From: Xanthomonas sp. CFBP 8443
GTDB lineage: Bacteria > Pseudomonadota > Gammaproteobacteria > Xanthomonadales > Xanthomonadaceae
Length of the DNA stretch: 64,000 nucleotides
NCBI RefSeq assembly: GCF_025666195.1
Contig: NZ_CP102592.1
Coordinates: 2,914,001 to 2,978,000 of the forward strand
Reading direction: 5' to 3'
Below, piece by piece: positions 28,966 through 37,745 of the stretch. A program made the translations under genes and the position numbers. The first letter of the stretch is position 1. Each line of letters opens with the position of its first letter. The notes beneath the pieces are model-generated. The model did not search any database. It was given only the letters and a program-made list of their open reading frames with translations, and was not told where the DNA came from.

Positions 28966-31107
28966 TTACGGCGTCGCCCCCGCTTCGGCCTGCACCGCCT
29001 TGAAGTGCGCGGTGAAGCCCGGCAGCAGCACGCGGTTGCCGTAGCCGCTGAGATGGTCGGCATCGAAGAACAGCGGGCGGCCGTCGCGCATGCCGGCGCA
29101 GCGGGTGGGCTCGCACAGCTCCGGCAACGGATCCCAGACCGACGCATGCGGCAGCCGCGCGGCGATCCGCTGCAGGCTCTGCAGCACCGGCGCACGGTAG
29201 CTTTCCATCGTCGCGCGCGGGATCTGAGTGCCGCGCGCGCAGATCGCGTTGCCGCGGTTGAACCAGTCCGAGCAGCGGTACGGCGGCGCGCGCAGCAGCG
29301 GCTTCGGCGCCTCGAACACGATGCGCACGCCGCGCTGCGCCAGCGGCTGCAGCAGCGCGACCGCCGCGTCCTCACCGGCGGCGCGTACCGCCTGCGCCGG
29401 CGCACCGCCCTGCTCGGCCATCACCGCCGCCTCGTCAAACAGCTCGGTCTGCTCGGCCAGGCGCAGCAGCCGCAGGGCGGGCAGGAACAGCACGTCGCCG
29501 GCGCGCGCATGCGCGGCGACGTCGTCCAGGGTGCTGCGTTCGTAGGCCTGGCACCCGGCATGCGTCGCCTGCCAGGCCTGCAGGCCGACGATCGGACAGC
29601 CGCCGACGCCGTACAGGCGGACCGCGACGCCGCTTTGCAGCGCGAACCGGCGCAGCAGTTCGTTGTAGGCCAGCGCATGCGAATCGCCGGCGACGAACAG
29701 CTGTCCGCCATCGCGGTTGCGCAGGTCGCAGTCGCCGCGCTCGAACAGCTTGGCGCTGCCGACCTGCACGTCCACCCGCCCGGTCTTCAGCGTGCAGCGC
29801 GGGAAGTCCTTGCGCAGATCCTTGGCGTAGGCATACCAGTCCAGCGGATGCCGGCTCACCGTGCTCAGCGAGTAGTAGCGCTGCGTGTCCAGCAGCAGTG
29901 CATGCACGCCGGCGGCCAACACGATCAGCCCCAGCCCGGCGGCGATGGTCCGCGCCGGGGTGCGCGTCCTGCCGATGCGACCGCTGCGCCACGGCCGTTC
30001 CACCCAGCGGTACGACGCCAGCGCCAGCGCCACCACCAGCGCCAGCGCCGACGCTTTGGCCAGCGCCGACTCCAGACCGACGGTCCAGCGGAACAGCACG
30101 AAGACCGGCCAATGCCACAGGTACAGCGAATAGGAGACGCGGCCGATCGCCACCACCGCGCGCTGCGACAACGCACGCTTGGTCCAGCCGGAGGGCGCGC
30201 CGTGCAGCAATCCCAGCAGGCCCAGCGTGCCCAGCACTGGCCACAGGCCGTCGGGCCACGGCGAATGCCCCGGACGCGCGCGCCACAGCCCGTAGCCGAC
30301 CGCGGCCAGGGCCAGCGCCAGCAGCGGCGAACGCCAGCTCCAGGCCGCCCGCGGCGCCGCCGCCACGGCGCCATCGAAGCGCCCGCCTAGCGCCAGCGCC
30401 TGGTATAGCAGCACGCCGCTGCCGAGCTGCCAGAAGCGCGCGGTGGTCAGGTAGAACGCATCGCCGGCCTCGCCGCCGCCGCGGCTGCGCAGCCACGCGT
30501 AGCCCAGCGACGTGGCCGACGCCAGCGCGACCAGCAGCGTCGACCACACGCGGCCGCGGCCGCCGCGGTTCCAGGCCAGGAACAGCAACGGGAACAGCAG
30601 GTAGAACTGCTCCTCCACGCCCAGCGACCAGGTATGCGTATACGGATTGAACTCGGCCTTCGGCGAGAAATAATCGTTGCCGGTGGCCGCCAGCACCCAG
30701 TTGCTGAGGCCAACGAAGGCCATGCGCCCGGTCTTGGCGCTGGTCTCGCTCAGCCACGACTCGGGGATGAACAGGCCGCTGGCCACGCCGGTCGCCAACA
30801 GGCAGGCCACCAGCGCCGGCGCGATGCGGCGCATGCGGCGTGCGTAGAACTGCGCGAACACGCCCCAACTGCCGGCCGCCGGCAAGCGCTGCAGCGAGGC
30901 GCTGACCACGAAGCCGGAGATCACGAAGAACACATCGACGCCGGTGAACCCGCCCGGCAGCCAGGCCGGATCGAGGTGATAGGCGATCACCGCCACCACC
31001 GCGATCGCGCGCAACCCGTCGATGTAGGGCAGATAGCCGCCCGCCGCGTGCGCGGACGGCGCGGAGCGCAGCTGCGCGGAGCCTGCCGTCTCCGTCCCTG
31101 GACCCAT
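28966..31107 (-). CDS. OafA/YrhL-type acyltransferase with SGNH domain
   Basis: 713-residue inner-membrane O-acyltransferase that probably modifies a surface polysaccharide. The N-terminal acyltransferase-3 domain has YLPYIDGLRAIAVVAVIAYHL and GGFTGVDVFFVISGFV, followed by about ten membrane segments to residue 420. The periplasmic SGNH domain has FVAGDSHALAYNE with the catalytic GDSH serine and FFDADHLSGYG with the Asp-x-x-His-type dyad. Acetylation of exopolysaccharide or LPS is the usual role for this architecture. A UDP-glucose dehydrogenase gene lies three genes upstream, consistent with a polysaccharide link but not adjacent. Confidence 0.88.
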   Translation of the reverse strand: MGPGTETAGSAQLRSAPSAHAAGGYLPYIDGLRAIAVVAVIAYHLDPAWLPGGFTGVDVFFVISGFVVSASLQRLPAAGSWGVFAQFYARRMRRIAPALVACLLATGVASGLFIPESWLSETSAKTGRMAFVGLSNWVLAATGNDYFSPKAEFNPYTHTWSLGVEEQFYLLFPLLFLAWNRGGRGRVWSTLLVALASATSLGYAWLRSRGGGEAGDAFYLTTARFWQLGSGVLLYQALALGGRFDGAVAAAPRAAWSWRSPLLALALAAVGYGLWRARPGHSPWPDGLWPVLGTLGLLGLLHGAPSGWTKRALSQRAVVAIGRVSYSLYLWHWPVFVLFRWTVGLESALAKASALALVVALALASYRWVERPWRSGRIGRTRTPARTIAAGLGLIVLAAGVHALLLDTQRYYSLSTVSRHPLDWYAYAKDLRKDFPRCTLKTGRVDVQVGSAKLFERGDCDLRNRDGGQLFVAGDSHALAYNELLRRFALQSGVAVRLYGVGGCPIVGLQAWQATHAGCQAYERSTLDDVAAHARAGDVLFLPALRLLRLAEQTELFDEAAVMAEQGGAPAQAVRAAGEDAAVALLQPLAQRGVRIVFEAPKPLLRAPPYRCSDWFNRGNAICARGTQIPRATMESYRAPVLQSLQRIAARLPHASVWDPLPELCEPTRCAGMRDGRPLFFDADHLSGYGNRVLLPGFTAHFKAVQAEAGATP

Positions 31108-31112
31108 GGCGC

Positions 31113-31889
31113 TTACCAGATCAGGTCGTCGGGGATCTGGTACTTGGGATCGGCGTAGGGATCTTCCTCGGCGCTGGCGTTCGGGTCCACCCGCAGCGCC
31201 GCCGACGCCGGGAAGATCGCTTCGGCCTGGTCGAGCAGCGCCGCCGTCACCAGCAGGTAGCGCCCGTTCTGCTGCAGCACGCCCAGCTCGCCGGCGTTGA
31301 GCGCCTTGAGCTGGTCGGCGGTGACGTAGATGCGCTTGATCTTGCCGCCATAGGGGAAATGGCGGGCGATGTCGGCCTCGGCGTGGTTCAGCGCCTGGTC
31401 CTTGAGCAGTTCGTCGAGCTTGGCCCGCGCTTCGCGGCGCAGCCGGGCCTGTTCCTGCTTCAGCCGCTCGGCCTCGATGCGTTCGTCCTTCTCGCGCTGC
31501 GCACGGATCGCATAGGCCTTGGCCAGATCGATGTCCTCGCGCGTGCGCGGCGGCCGTGCGCCATGCGGCCGCGCCGGCTGCTGGCCAGGAGCGCCTTGCG
31601 GCCTGCCCGCACCCTGCGGGCGGCCGCGGCCGTCGCCCGCCGCGTGCGCACGACCGGCGCCGTCGCCACGCGGACGACCGGCGCCGTCATGCGCGCGCGC
31701 GCCACCGGGCTTGCCGGCGGCGTGCGGACGTTCGCCACGCGCGCCCGCCGGCTTGTGGCCGTGCGCCGGATGCTGTCCGGGCCTCCCTCGCGAGGGCTGC
31801 GCGGGCGTGGCATTGCGCTCTGGGCGTTCGGGTTTCGGCACGGGCTTGAAGCCCAGGCCGAGCAGCTGGTCGCGGAGGGTATCGCTCAT
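31113..31889 (-). CDS. DUF2058 (YaiL) family nucleoprotein with Arg/Gly-rich insert
   Basis: 258 residues. Residues 1-20 (MSDTLRDQLLGLGFKPVPKP) and the C-terminal part from about 110 (TREDIDLAKAYAIRAQREKDERIEAERLKQEQARLRREAR, then IKRIYVTADQLKALNAGELG) match the DUF2058 family, whose E. coli member YaiL is about 180 residues. Between them lie about 95 residues almost free of hydrophobics and full of RG, GRP and HAAG units. Such a tract is typical of disordered RNA-binding segments. The ATG at 31889 gives the family N-terminus. The function is not known; nucleic acid binding is inference. Confidence 0.85.
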   Translation of the reverse strand: MSDTLRDQLLGLGFKPVPKPERPERNATPAQPSRGRPGQHPAHGHKPAGARGERPHAAGKPGGARAHDGAGRPRGDGAGRAHAAGDGRGRPQGAGRPQGAPGQQPARPHGARPPRTREDIDLAKAYAIRAQREKDERIEAERLKQEQARLRREARAKLDELLKDQALNHAEADIARHFPYGGKIKRIYVTADQLKALNAGELGVLQQNGRYLLVTAALLDQAEAIFPASAALRVDPNASAEEDPYADPKYQIPDDLIW

Positions 31890-31917
31890 CGTGTCAGGAT
31901 CGGGATCGGTTCGTGCA

Positions 31918-32154
31918 TCAGTAATGCGGAGGTGGCGGTTCGTCGGCGGGATCGGCATACAGCGTGCTGCGCACCTTGCCCAGGTCTTCCAGCAGGTGGC
32001 GCAGCAGCACGGCGTTGCGTTGGCTTTCGGCACGCGCCTCGGCCAACGCATCGCTCACTTCGGACAGCGCCTGTTCCTGGAAGGACAGGCGCGTCTCCAG
32101 CTCGATCAACCGGTTCTCCAGCAATCGATCCTGGGTGGAGAAGTCATGCTTCAC
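31918..32154 (-). CDS. slyX: SlyX family protein
   Basis: 78-residue coiled-coil protein of unknown function. [29 protein letters not shown] is the conserved heptad region and the tail DEPPPPHY is typical of SlyX. The start is taken as GTG at 32154, giving [16 protein letters not shown] and overlapping the ugd stop by 11 bases; an ATG at 32181 would extend it by nine residues. Confidence 0.8.
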   Translation of the reverse strand: MKHDFSTQDRLLENRLIELETRLSFQEQALSEVSDALAEARAESQRNAVLLRHLLEDLGKVRSTLYADPADEPPPPHY

Positions 32155-33487
32155 TGATCGAACGCCCGCGGCCGATGCCATAGTAAGCCAGGCCGAAGGT
32201 CTCGATTTCCGGCGGATCGTAGAGATTGCGCCCGTCGAACACCACCGCGTCGCCGAGCAGTTCCTTCATCCGGGTGAAATCCGGGCTGCGGAACTGCTTC
32301 CACTCGGTGACCACGACCAATGCATCGGCGCCTTCCAGCGCAGCGAAGGCGTCCTCGCAGAAGCTCAGGTCGTCGCGTTCGCCGAAGATGCGCTTGGCTT
32401 CCTCGGTCGCCTCCGGATCGTAGGCACGCACCTTGGCCCCGGCCTCCCACAGCTGCGCCAGCAGGCGGCGGCTGGACGCGGCGCGCATGTCGTCGGTATT
32501 GGGCTTGAACGCCAGGCCCCACACCGCGAAGGTCTTGCCGGCCACGCTCTGACCGCGGTAGTGGCGCTGGATCAGCTCGTACAGATGGCCCTTCTGCGCC
32601 TCGTTGACCGCTTCCACCGCATCCAGCAGCTTCGGGTCGTGGCCGTACTGCTGCGCGGTGCGCGCCAGCGCCTGCACGTCCTTGGGGAAGCACGAGCCGC
32701 CGTAGCCGGCGCCGGGATAGATGAAATGCCAGCCGATGCGCGGATCCGAGCCGATGCCCTGGCGCACCTTCTCCACGTCGGCGCCGACCCGCTCGGCGAT
32801 GTTGGCGATCTCGTTCATGAAACTGATCTTGGTCGCCAGCATCGCATTGGCCGCGTACTTGGTCAGCTCGGCCGAACGCACATCCATCTCCACGATGCGG
32901 TCGTGGTTGCGGTTGAACGGCGCGTACAGGCGGCGCAGGCGCGCGGCGGTGCCCGGCTTGCTGCTGCCGATCACGATGCGGTCCGGGCGCATGCAGTCGG
33001 CGACCGCGTCGCCTTCCTTCAGGAATTCCGGATTGGACACCACGTCGAACTCGATCGTCTCGCCGCGCTTGTCCAGCTCGGCGGCGATCGCCGCGCGCAC
33101 CTTGTCGGCGGTCCCGACCGGTACCGTCGACTTGTTGACCACCACGGTCGGCCCTTGGATGTGCTGGCCGATGGTGCGGGCCACCGCCAGCACGTACTGC
33201 AGATCGGCGCTACCGTCCTCGTCCGGCGGCGTGCCGACGGCGATGAACACGATATCTCCATGCGCGATGGCGCTGGCCGCGTCGGTGGTGAAGAACAGCC
33301 TCCGTGCGGCGTGATTGGCCTTGACCATCGGCGAGAGGCCAGGCTCGTAGATCGGGACCACGCCCTTGTTGAGCCCATCCACCTTGGCTTGGTCGATGTC
33401 CACGCACACCACGTGATGGCCGACCTCGGCCAGACAGGTTCCGGTGACAAGCCCGACATAGCCGGTGCCGAATATCGCTACGCGCAT
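32144..33487 (-). CDS. ugd: UDP-glucose 6-dehydrogenase
   Basis: Oxidises UDP-glucose to UDP-glucuronate, a precursor for xanthan-like exopolysaccharide and LPS. 447 residues: N-terminal Rossmann domain ([26 protein letters not shown]), the [13 protein letters not shown] loop, the central [10 protein letters not shown] with the catalytic cysteine near residue 266, and the C-terminal UDP-binding domain ([15 protein letters not shown]). The start has a strong Shine-Dalgarno, AGGAG six bases upstream. slyX overlaps its 3' end. Confidence 0.95.
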   Translation of the reverse strand: MRVAIFGTGYVGLVTGTCLAEVGHHVVCVDIDQAKVDGLNKGVVPIYEPGLSPMVKANHAARRLFFTTDAASAIAHGDIVFIAVGTPPDEDGSADLQYVLAVARTIGQHIQGPTVVVNKSTVPVGTADKVRAAIAAELDKRGETIEFDVVSNPEFLKEGDAVADCMRPDRIVIGSSKPGTAARLRRLYAPFNRNHDRIVEMDVRSAELTKYAANAMLATKISFMNEIANIAERVGADVEKVRQGIGSDPRIGWHFIYPGAGYGGSCFPKDVQALARTAQQYGHDPKLLDAVEAVNEAQKGHLYELIQRHYRGQSVAGKTFAVWGLAFKPNTDDMRAASSRRLLAQLWEAGAKVRAYDPEATEEAKRIFGERDDLSFCEDAFAALEGADALVVVTEWKQFRSPDFTRMKELLGDAVVFDGRNLYDPPEIETFGLAYYGIGRGRSISEA

Positions 33488-33502
33488 GTAATCTCCTATC
33501 GG

Positions 33503-34459
33503 TTATTGAAGGATGCCCAACAGTTCCACGTCGAACGTCAGCATGGAATCCGGGCCGATCGGGCCGCCCGGCGTGCCCTGCGGGCCATAGCCCAGATTCG
33601 ACGGAATCCAGAAACGGTATTTGGAACCGACCGGCATCAACGCCACGCCTTCGCTCCAGCCCGGCACCACCTGGCTGAGCGAGAACTCGGCCGGCTGGCC
33701 GGTCTTGTACGAGCTGTCGAACACTTCGCCGCTGAGCAGCTTGCCTTCGTAGTTCACCCGCACCTTGCTGGTCGGCATCGGCCGCTCGCCGCTGCCCTGG
33801 CGCAACACCATGTACTGCAAACCTGACGGCGTGGTGACCACGCCCTTCTGGGTCTTGTTCTGGGCCAGGAAGGCGTTGCCCTTCTCGCGGTTCTCGGTGG
33901 CGGAGGCGGCCTGCTTGGAGGCGCCGAAGGCCTGCAGCATGGCGGCCGCCTGCTCCTGGGTCAGCGCGGTCTCGCCCTTGGCGAACACGGTACGCACCGC
34001 GCCCAGCAGCGTGGGCAGATCGATGTCGTTCTGGATCCGCGCCAGCGACGGGCCGACCGCGCGATCGCCGAGCATCAGGCCCACGTTCTGCTTGGACACC
34101 GGCGGCGGCTGGCTGCCCGGCGCCATGCCCGGCAGCGGCTGGCCGCTGCGCGCGGCCAGTTGGGTGCGCAACGCGGTGTCGGTGGCCTGGGTCTGCTCGT
34201 CGGACAGCAGCGGCTTGCCGCCCTTGAACGCGTTCTCGATCGCGCGCTGCATGGCCGCCAGGTCGATGTCCTGGGCGATGGGCTCGAACGAGCGCGCCAC
34301 GTCCATGCCGATCGCATAGCTGATCTTCTGCTTCTCGCTGGTCAGTGCCGCCGGCTTGGCCGCAGCCGGCGCCGCCGGCGCCTGCGCGAACGCACTGCCC
34401 GCGACCACCGCCATCCCCATCAACAGCGACGCCGCGGCGCCACGCATTCCCATCTTCAT
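33503..34459 (-). CDS. Exported FKBP-type peptidyl-prolyl isomerase (Mip/FkpA-like)
   Basis: 318 residues with a signal peptide ending GSAFAQA. The FKBP N-terminal dimerisation region appears twice (KISYAIGMDVARSFEPIAQDIDLAAM at residue 45 and VGLMLGDRAVGPSLARIQNDIDL at about 125). Each is followed by a GGKPLLSDEQ or GETALTQEQ helix, so this part looks duplicated. The catalytic FKBP domain is C-terminal (VRVNYEGKLLSGEVFDSSYKTG, VIPGW replaced by VVPGWSEGVALM, FWIPSNLGYG). It folds periplasmic proteins; Mip homologues in Xanthomonas contribute to virulence. Start ATG with AGGAAAG nearby. Confidence 0.92.
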   Translation of the reverse strand: MKMGMRGAAASLLMGMAVVAGSAFAQAPAAPAAAKPAALTSEKQKISYAIGMDVARSFEPIAQDIDLAAMQRAIENAFKGGKPLLSDEQTQATDTALRTQLAARSGQPLPGMAPGSQPPPVSKQNVGLMLGDRAVGPSLARIQNDIDLPTLLGAVRTVFAKGETALTQEQAAAMLQAFGASKQAASATENREKGNAFLAQNKTQKGVVTTPSGLQYMVLRQGSGERPMPTSKVRVNYEGKLLSGEVFDSSYKTGQPAEFSLSQVVPGWSEGVALMPVGSKYRFWIPSNLGYGPQGTPGGPIGPDSMLTFDVELLGILQ

Positions 34460-34546
34460 TCGCTACTTTCCTGGAAGTGAACTAGAGGCGCCGCGATGGC
34501 GCAGAGGCCGCATTGTCGCATGCGCGGCAAGGATATCGACCCGGTT

Positions 34547-35113
34547 TCAATGTGATGCCGGCTGCGCTTTCAGTTCGCGTTCGATGGCCGCGCGCAAGGC
34601 CGCATCGTCCGGCGCGACCTTGCTGGGAAACTGCGCGACCACGCGTCCGTCGCGCGCGATCAGATACTTGTGGAAGTTCCAGCCCGGCGCCACGCCGGTG
34701 GCCTGGGTCAACTGTTTGTACAGCGGCGTCGCCTCGGCGCCGAGCACATGCACCTTCTCGAACATCGGGAACTTGACCCCGTAGGTCAGCGTGCAGAACT
34801 CCTGGATCTGCTTCTCCGATCCTGGCTCCTGGCCCTTGAAGTCGTTCGACGGGAAACCGAGCACGCTGAAGCCCTGCGCGGCATAGCGCTGCTGCAGCTG
34901 TTCCAGGCCGTCGTATTGCGGGGTGAAGCCGCACTTGCTGGCGGTATTGACCACCAGCAGCACCTTGCCGCCGTAGGTCTTGTTCAGGTTCACCTTGTCC
35001 TTGCCGGCCAGCGGACGGTAGTCCAGGTCCAGCAGCGAGGCCGCCCAGGCGCTGCCGACGGTGCCGGCAGCGGCCAGGATCGCGAGGAAAAACAAACGTT
35101 TGGACAGTTTCAT
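34547..35113 (-). CDS. Glutathione peroxidase family thiol peroxidase, exported
   Basis: 188 residues, Cys-type (no selenocysteine). The peroxidatic cysteine is C61 in NTASKCGFTPQY; the tetrad partners fall in FPSNDFKGQEPG (Gln) and PGWNFHKYLI (Trp and Asn). An N-terminal signal sequence (KRLFFLAILAAAGTVGSAWA) places it in the periplasm, unlike the cytoplasmic BtuE of E. coli. Probably thioredoxin-linked in practice. It runs in the same direction as the FKBP gene 87 bp downstream and is divergent from the YtrA operon. Confidence 0.9.
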   Translation of the reverse strand: MKLSKRLFFLAILAAAGTVGSAWAASLLDLDYRPLAGKDKVNLNKTYGGKVLLVVNTASKCGFTPQYDGLEQLQQRYAAQGFSVLGFPSNDFKGQEPGSEKQIQEFCTLTYGVKFPMFEKVHVLGAEATPLYKQLTQATGVAPGWNFHKYLIARDGRVVAQFPSKVAPDDAALRAAIERELKAQPASH

Positions 35114-35178
35114 CGGGGCACCGGAAGTAGGAAGGGGAACGTGCAGGCGCTAGGCCATGAGTTGGGTCGGTCATCGTG

Positions 35179-35206
35179 TTGACATGACGTGTGACGGTGT
35201 TATAGT
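35179..35206 (+). promoter_or_regulatory. Sigma-70 type promoter of the YtrA operon
   Basis: TTGACA at 35179-35184 and TATAGT at 35201-35206 with a 16-base spacer, the most canonical promoter in the window, 37 bp before the first gene. Confidence 0.8.
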
Positions 35207-35219
35207 TAAATACAACACC
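35196..35219. promoter_or_regulatory. YtrA/GntR operator overlapping the -10 box
   Basis: Dyad GGTGTTATA...TACAACACC: six perfect outer bases on each side plus two further matches, spaced 12 bases. It covers the -10 box and the probable start site. YtrA-subfamily regulators, including HpaR1 of Xanthomonas, bind their own promoters, so autorepression is the likely role. Confidence 0.75.
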
Positions 35220-35242
35220 ACTCATCCAGAGCAGGGGACACG

Positions 35243-35479
35243 ATGAACCTCCAACGCATGCAGCGCAGCCTTCCGGCCCTGGTCATCGTCGGCGCCCTGC
35301 TCTCGGTGAGTTGGGTCGGCGCCCAGCGCAACCAGGGACGGTCGCCCGATTATGGCGCCAGCGAGCCGCAGGAACACAGCCACGCCCCTCCCGCCACGGC
35401 CGCGCCGGTGCGGCGGATGCGTGCATCGCTGTCGATGCCCTATTTCTCCTTCGCGCACACGCTGCGCCCACGGAGCTGA
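35243..35479 (+). CDS. Small exported protein, first gene of the YtrA operon
   Basis: 78 residues; not recognised. The start has AGGGGA seven bases upstream and lies just behind the promoter and operator. Residues 1-28 look like a signal peptide or anchor (RSLPALVIVGALLSVSWVGA). The mature part is short, polar and basic (RRMRAS, then a PYFSFAHTL tail). The stop is two bases before the ytrA-type start, so the two are translationally close. Placement as leader gene of the operon supports expression. Confidence 0.68.
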   Translation: MNLQRMQRSLPALVIVGALLSVSWVGAQRNQGRSPDYGASEPQEHSHAPPATAAPVRRMRASLSMPYFSFAHTLRPRS

Positions 35480-35481
35480 CC

Positions 35482-35844
35482 ATGAGCGATATCCAATGGA
35501 GCGATGGCGCTCCGATCTACCGCCAGCTGAAGGATCGCGTGATCGCGATGATGCTGGACGGCATCATCAAGCCCGGCGACGCGCTGCCCTCGGTGCGCCA
35601 GGTCGCCGCCGAATACCAGCTCAACCCGATCACCGTCTCGCGCGCCTACCAGGAACTGGCCGACGAGGCCCTGGTCGAGAAGCGCCGCGGGCTGGGCATG
35701 TTCATGACCGAGGAAGCGGCCAAGAAGCTGCGCGGCAGCGAGCGCGACCGCTTCCTCAACGAAGAGTGGCCACTGGTGCTGGAACGGATCCAGCGCCTGG
35801 GCCTGACACTGGAAGACTTGTTGCCACCGGGGAAAACACCATGA
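35482..35844 (+). CDS. GntR family regulator, YtrA subfamily (HpaR1-like)
   Basis: 120-residue repressor: an N-terminal GntR winged helix (APIYRQLKDRVIAMMLDGII, LPSVRQVAAEYQLNPITVSRAY) and a short C-terminal dimerisation tail (NEEWPLVLERIQRLGLTLEDLL) typical of YtrA. HpaR1 of Xanthomonas campestris, of this subfamily, is a global regulator of hypersensitive response, growth and exopolysaccharide; this gene is a likely orthologue by inference. The stop overlaps the ABC ATPase start (ATGA). The dyad at 35196 is its probable target. Confidence 0.88.
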   Translation: MSDIQWSDGAPIYRQLKDRVIAMMLDGIIKPGDALPSVRQVAAEYQLNPITVSRAYQELADEALVEKRRGLGMFMTEEAAKKLRGSERDRFLNEEWPLVLERIQRLGLTLEDLLPPGKTP

Positions 35845-36722
35845 CTGCCGCTGTCGCCGCATCCGAATCCGTCGTCTCCGCGCGCTCGCTGCGCAAGACC
35901 TATAACCACAAGCCGGCGCTGGCCGATGCCTCCTTCGCGATCGCGCCGGGCCGCATCGTCGGCCTGATCGGCCCCAACGGCGCCGGCAAGACCACCGCGC
36001 TGAAGGCATTGCTCGGCCTGACCTCGGTCGAGGGCGAGCTGCGGGTGCTGGGCATGGACCCGCGCAAGCAGCGCGACGCGCTGATGAACGACGTGTGCTT
36101 CATCGCCGACGTGGCGGTGCTGCCGCGCTGGATGCGGGTGCGCGAGGCGATCGACTTCGTCGCCGGGGTGCACCCGCGCTTCGACCGCGCCAAGTGCGAG
36201 CGCTTCCTGGCCAATACCAAGCTCACGCCCAAGCTGCGCGTGCGCGAGATGTCCAAGGGCATGATCGTGCAGCTGCACCTGGCGCTGGTGATGGCCATCG
36301 ACGCGCGCCTGCTGGTGCTCGACGAGCCGACCCTGGGCCTGGACATCCTGTACCGCAAGGAGTTCTACCAGCGCCTGCTGGAAGACTACTTCGACGAACA
36401 GAAGACCATCGTCATCACCACCCACCAGGTCGAGGAGATCGAGCACATCCTCACCGACGTGCTGTTCATCCGCGACGGCCGCATCGTGCTCAGCGCCGAC
36501 ATGGAGCACATGGCCACCCGCTACACCGAACTGCTGGTGCCGGCCGAGCGCATCGACGCGGCGCGCGCGCTGCAGCCGATCGACGAGCGCGGCCTGCCGT
36601 TCGGCAAGACCGTGTTCCTGTACGACGGCGTGCCGCAGGCGCAGCTGGCGGCCTTGGGCGAAACCCGCAATCCCGGCCTGGCCGACCTGTTCGTCGCCAT
36701 CATGAAGGGGACCTACGCATGA
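35841..36722 (+). CDS. ABC transporter ATP-binding protein
   Basis: 293 residues. Walker A is GPNGAGKTT (about residues 44-52), Walker B LLVLDEPTLGLD, switch histidine in ITTHQVEE. The signature is MSKGM in place of LSGGQ, as seen in other YtrB/BcrA-type ATPases. It pairs with the permease encoded next, overlapping by ATGA at both ends. Control by a YtrA repressor suggests a response to cell-wall or membrane-active compounds, as for B. subtilis ytr, but the substrate is not known. Confidence 0.92.
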   Translation: MTAAVAASESVVSARSLRKTYNHKPALADASFAIAPGRIVGLIGPNGAGKTTALKALLGLTSVEGELRVLGMDPRKQRDALMNDVCFIADVAVLPRWMRVREAIDFVAGVHPRFDRAKCERFLANTKLTPKLRVREMSKGMIVQLHLALVMAIDARLLVLDEPTLGLDILYRKEFYQRLLEDYFDEQKTIVITTHQVEEIEHILTDVLFIRDGRIVLSADMEHMATRYTELLVPAERIDAARALQPIDERGLPFGKTVFLYDGVPQAQLAALGETRNPGLADLFVAIMKGTYA

Positions 36723-37699
36723 ACGCACCCGCCAAGTCCATCTCGCCGCTGTCCACCTTCAAGTGGCTGCTCAAGCGTGAATTCTGGGAACACCGCGGCG
36801 GTTTCCTGTGGGCGCCGGTCATCGCCGGCGCGGTGATCACCGTGCTGTACGCGGTGCTGGCGCTGATCGGCACCATCGCCGGAGGCGGCAACGACAGCAA
36901 CGGCATCAACGTCGACGGCGGGCCGGAGAAGCTGCACGAGATCGTCGGCGCGGTCGGCGACGGCACCATGCTCGCCGGCGTGGTCCTGGCCTGCATCGTG
37001 CTCGGCTTCGTGGTGTTCTTCTACGCGCTGGGTTCGCTGTACGACGACCGCCGCGACCGCAGCGTGCTGTTCTGGAAGTCGCTGCCGGTGTCGGACGTGA
37101 GCACGGTGCTGTCCAAGGCAGTCTGGGCGCTGCTGCTGGCGCCGATCGTGGCGATCGGCGTCGGCCTGCTGATCGGCGTGGCCCTGTGGGTGGTCACCGC
37201 ACTGACCGTCTCGGTCAACGGCATCACCCAGAGCAGCGCGGTGTTCACCCATTCGCATCCGCTGCGCATCATCGGCGGGGTGCTGTCCAACGTGCCGATC
37301 TACGTGATGTGGGCGTTGCCGACCATCGGCTGGCTGATGTTCTGCTCGGCCTGGGCCCGTACCAAGCCGTTCCTGTGGGCAGTGCTGCTGCCGATCCTGG
37401 GCTGCGTGATGGCGAGCATGATGGCCATCCTGCCGATGCTGCACGTGAACCACAAACTGGTCTGGTACACGGTGGTCTACCGCGGCCTGCTGAGCATGCT
37501 GCCGGGCACCTGGCTGCCGGTGCTCAGCGAGACCGCGCCGCCGGCGCAGATCGACGGCCCGCAGGACCTGGCCAACGCGATCCAGCTCAGCGACGCCTGG
37601 CGCATCTTCCAGAGCGCCGACATCTGGATCGGCGCGGCGATCGGCGTGGCCTTCATCGTCGCGGCGATCTACCTGCGCCGCTGGCGCGACGAAGCCTGA
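36719..37699 (+). CDS. ABC transporter permease (YtrC/D-like)
   Basis: 326 residues with six to seven hydrophobic segments: FLWAPVIAGAVITVLYAVLALIG near residue 30, MLAGVVLACIVLGFVVFFYALG, LLLAPIVAIGVGLLIGVALW, VPIYVMWALPTIGWLMF, LWAVLLPILGCVMASMMAI and a C-terminal IWIGAAIGVAFIVAAIYL. A large outside loop (residues 60-80) is glycine/asparagine rich. It forms the membrane part of the transporter with the ATPase upstream. Confidence 0.87.
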   Translation: MNAPAKSISPLSTFKWLLKREFWEHRGGFLWAPVIAGAVITVLYAVLALIGTIAGGGNDSNGINVDGGPEKLHEIVGAVGDGTMLAGVVLACIVLGFVVFFYALGSLYDDRRDRSVLFWKSLPVSDVSTVLSKAVWALLLAPIVAIGVGLLIGVALWVVTALTVSVNGITQSSAVFTHSHPLRIIGGVLSNVPIYVMWALPTIGWLMFCSAWARTKPFLWAVLLPILGCVMASMMAILPMLHVNHKLVWYTVVYRGLLSMLPGTWLPVLSETAPPAQIDGPQDLANAIQLSDAWRIFQSADIWIGAAIGVAFIVAAIYLRRWRDEA

Positions 37700-37745
37700 T
37701 CCGCGTGACGCCCTCACCCTTTCCTCTTTCTGCAAGGAGTTTCCG

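Noticed and set aside
35841..36722. Degenerate ABC signature MSKGM as a sign of a dead ATPase
   Set aside because: This form is common in YtrB/BcrA-type ATPases and both Walker motifs are intact.
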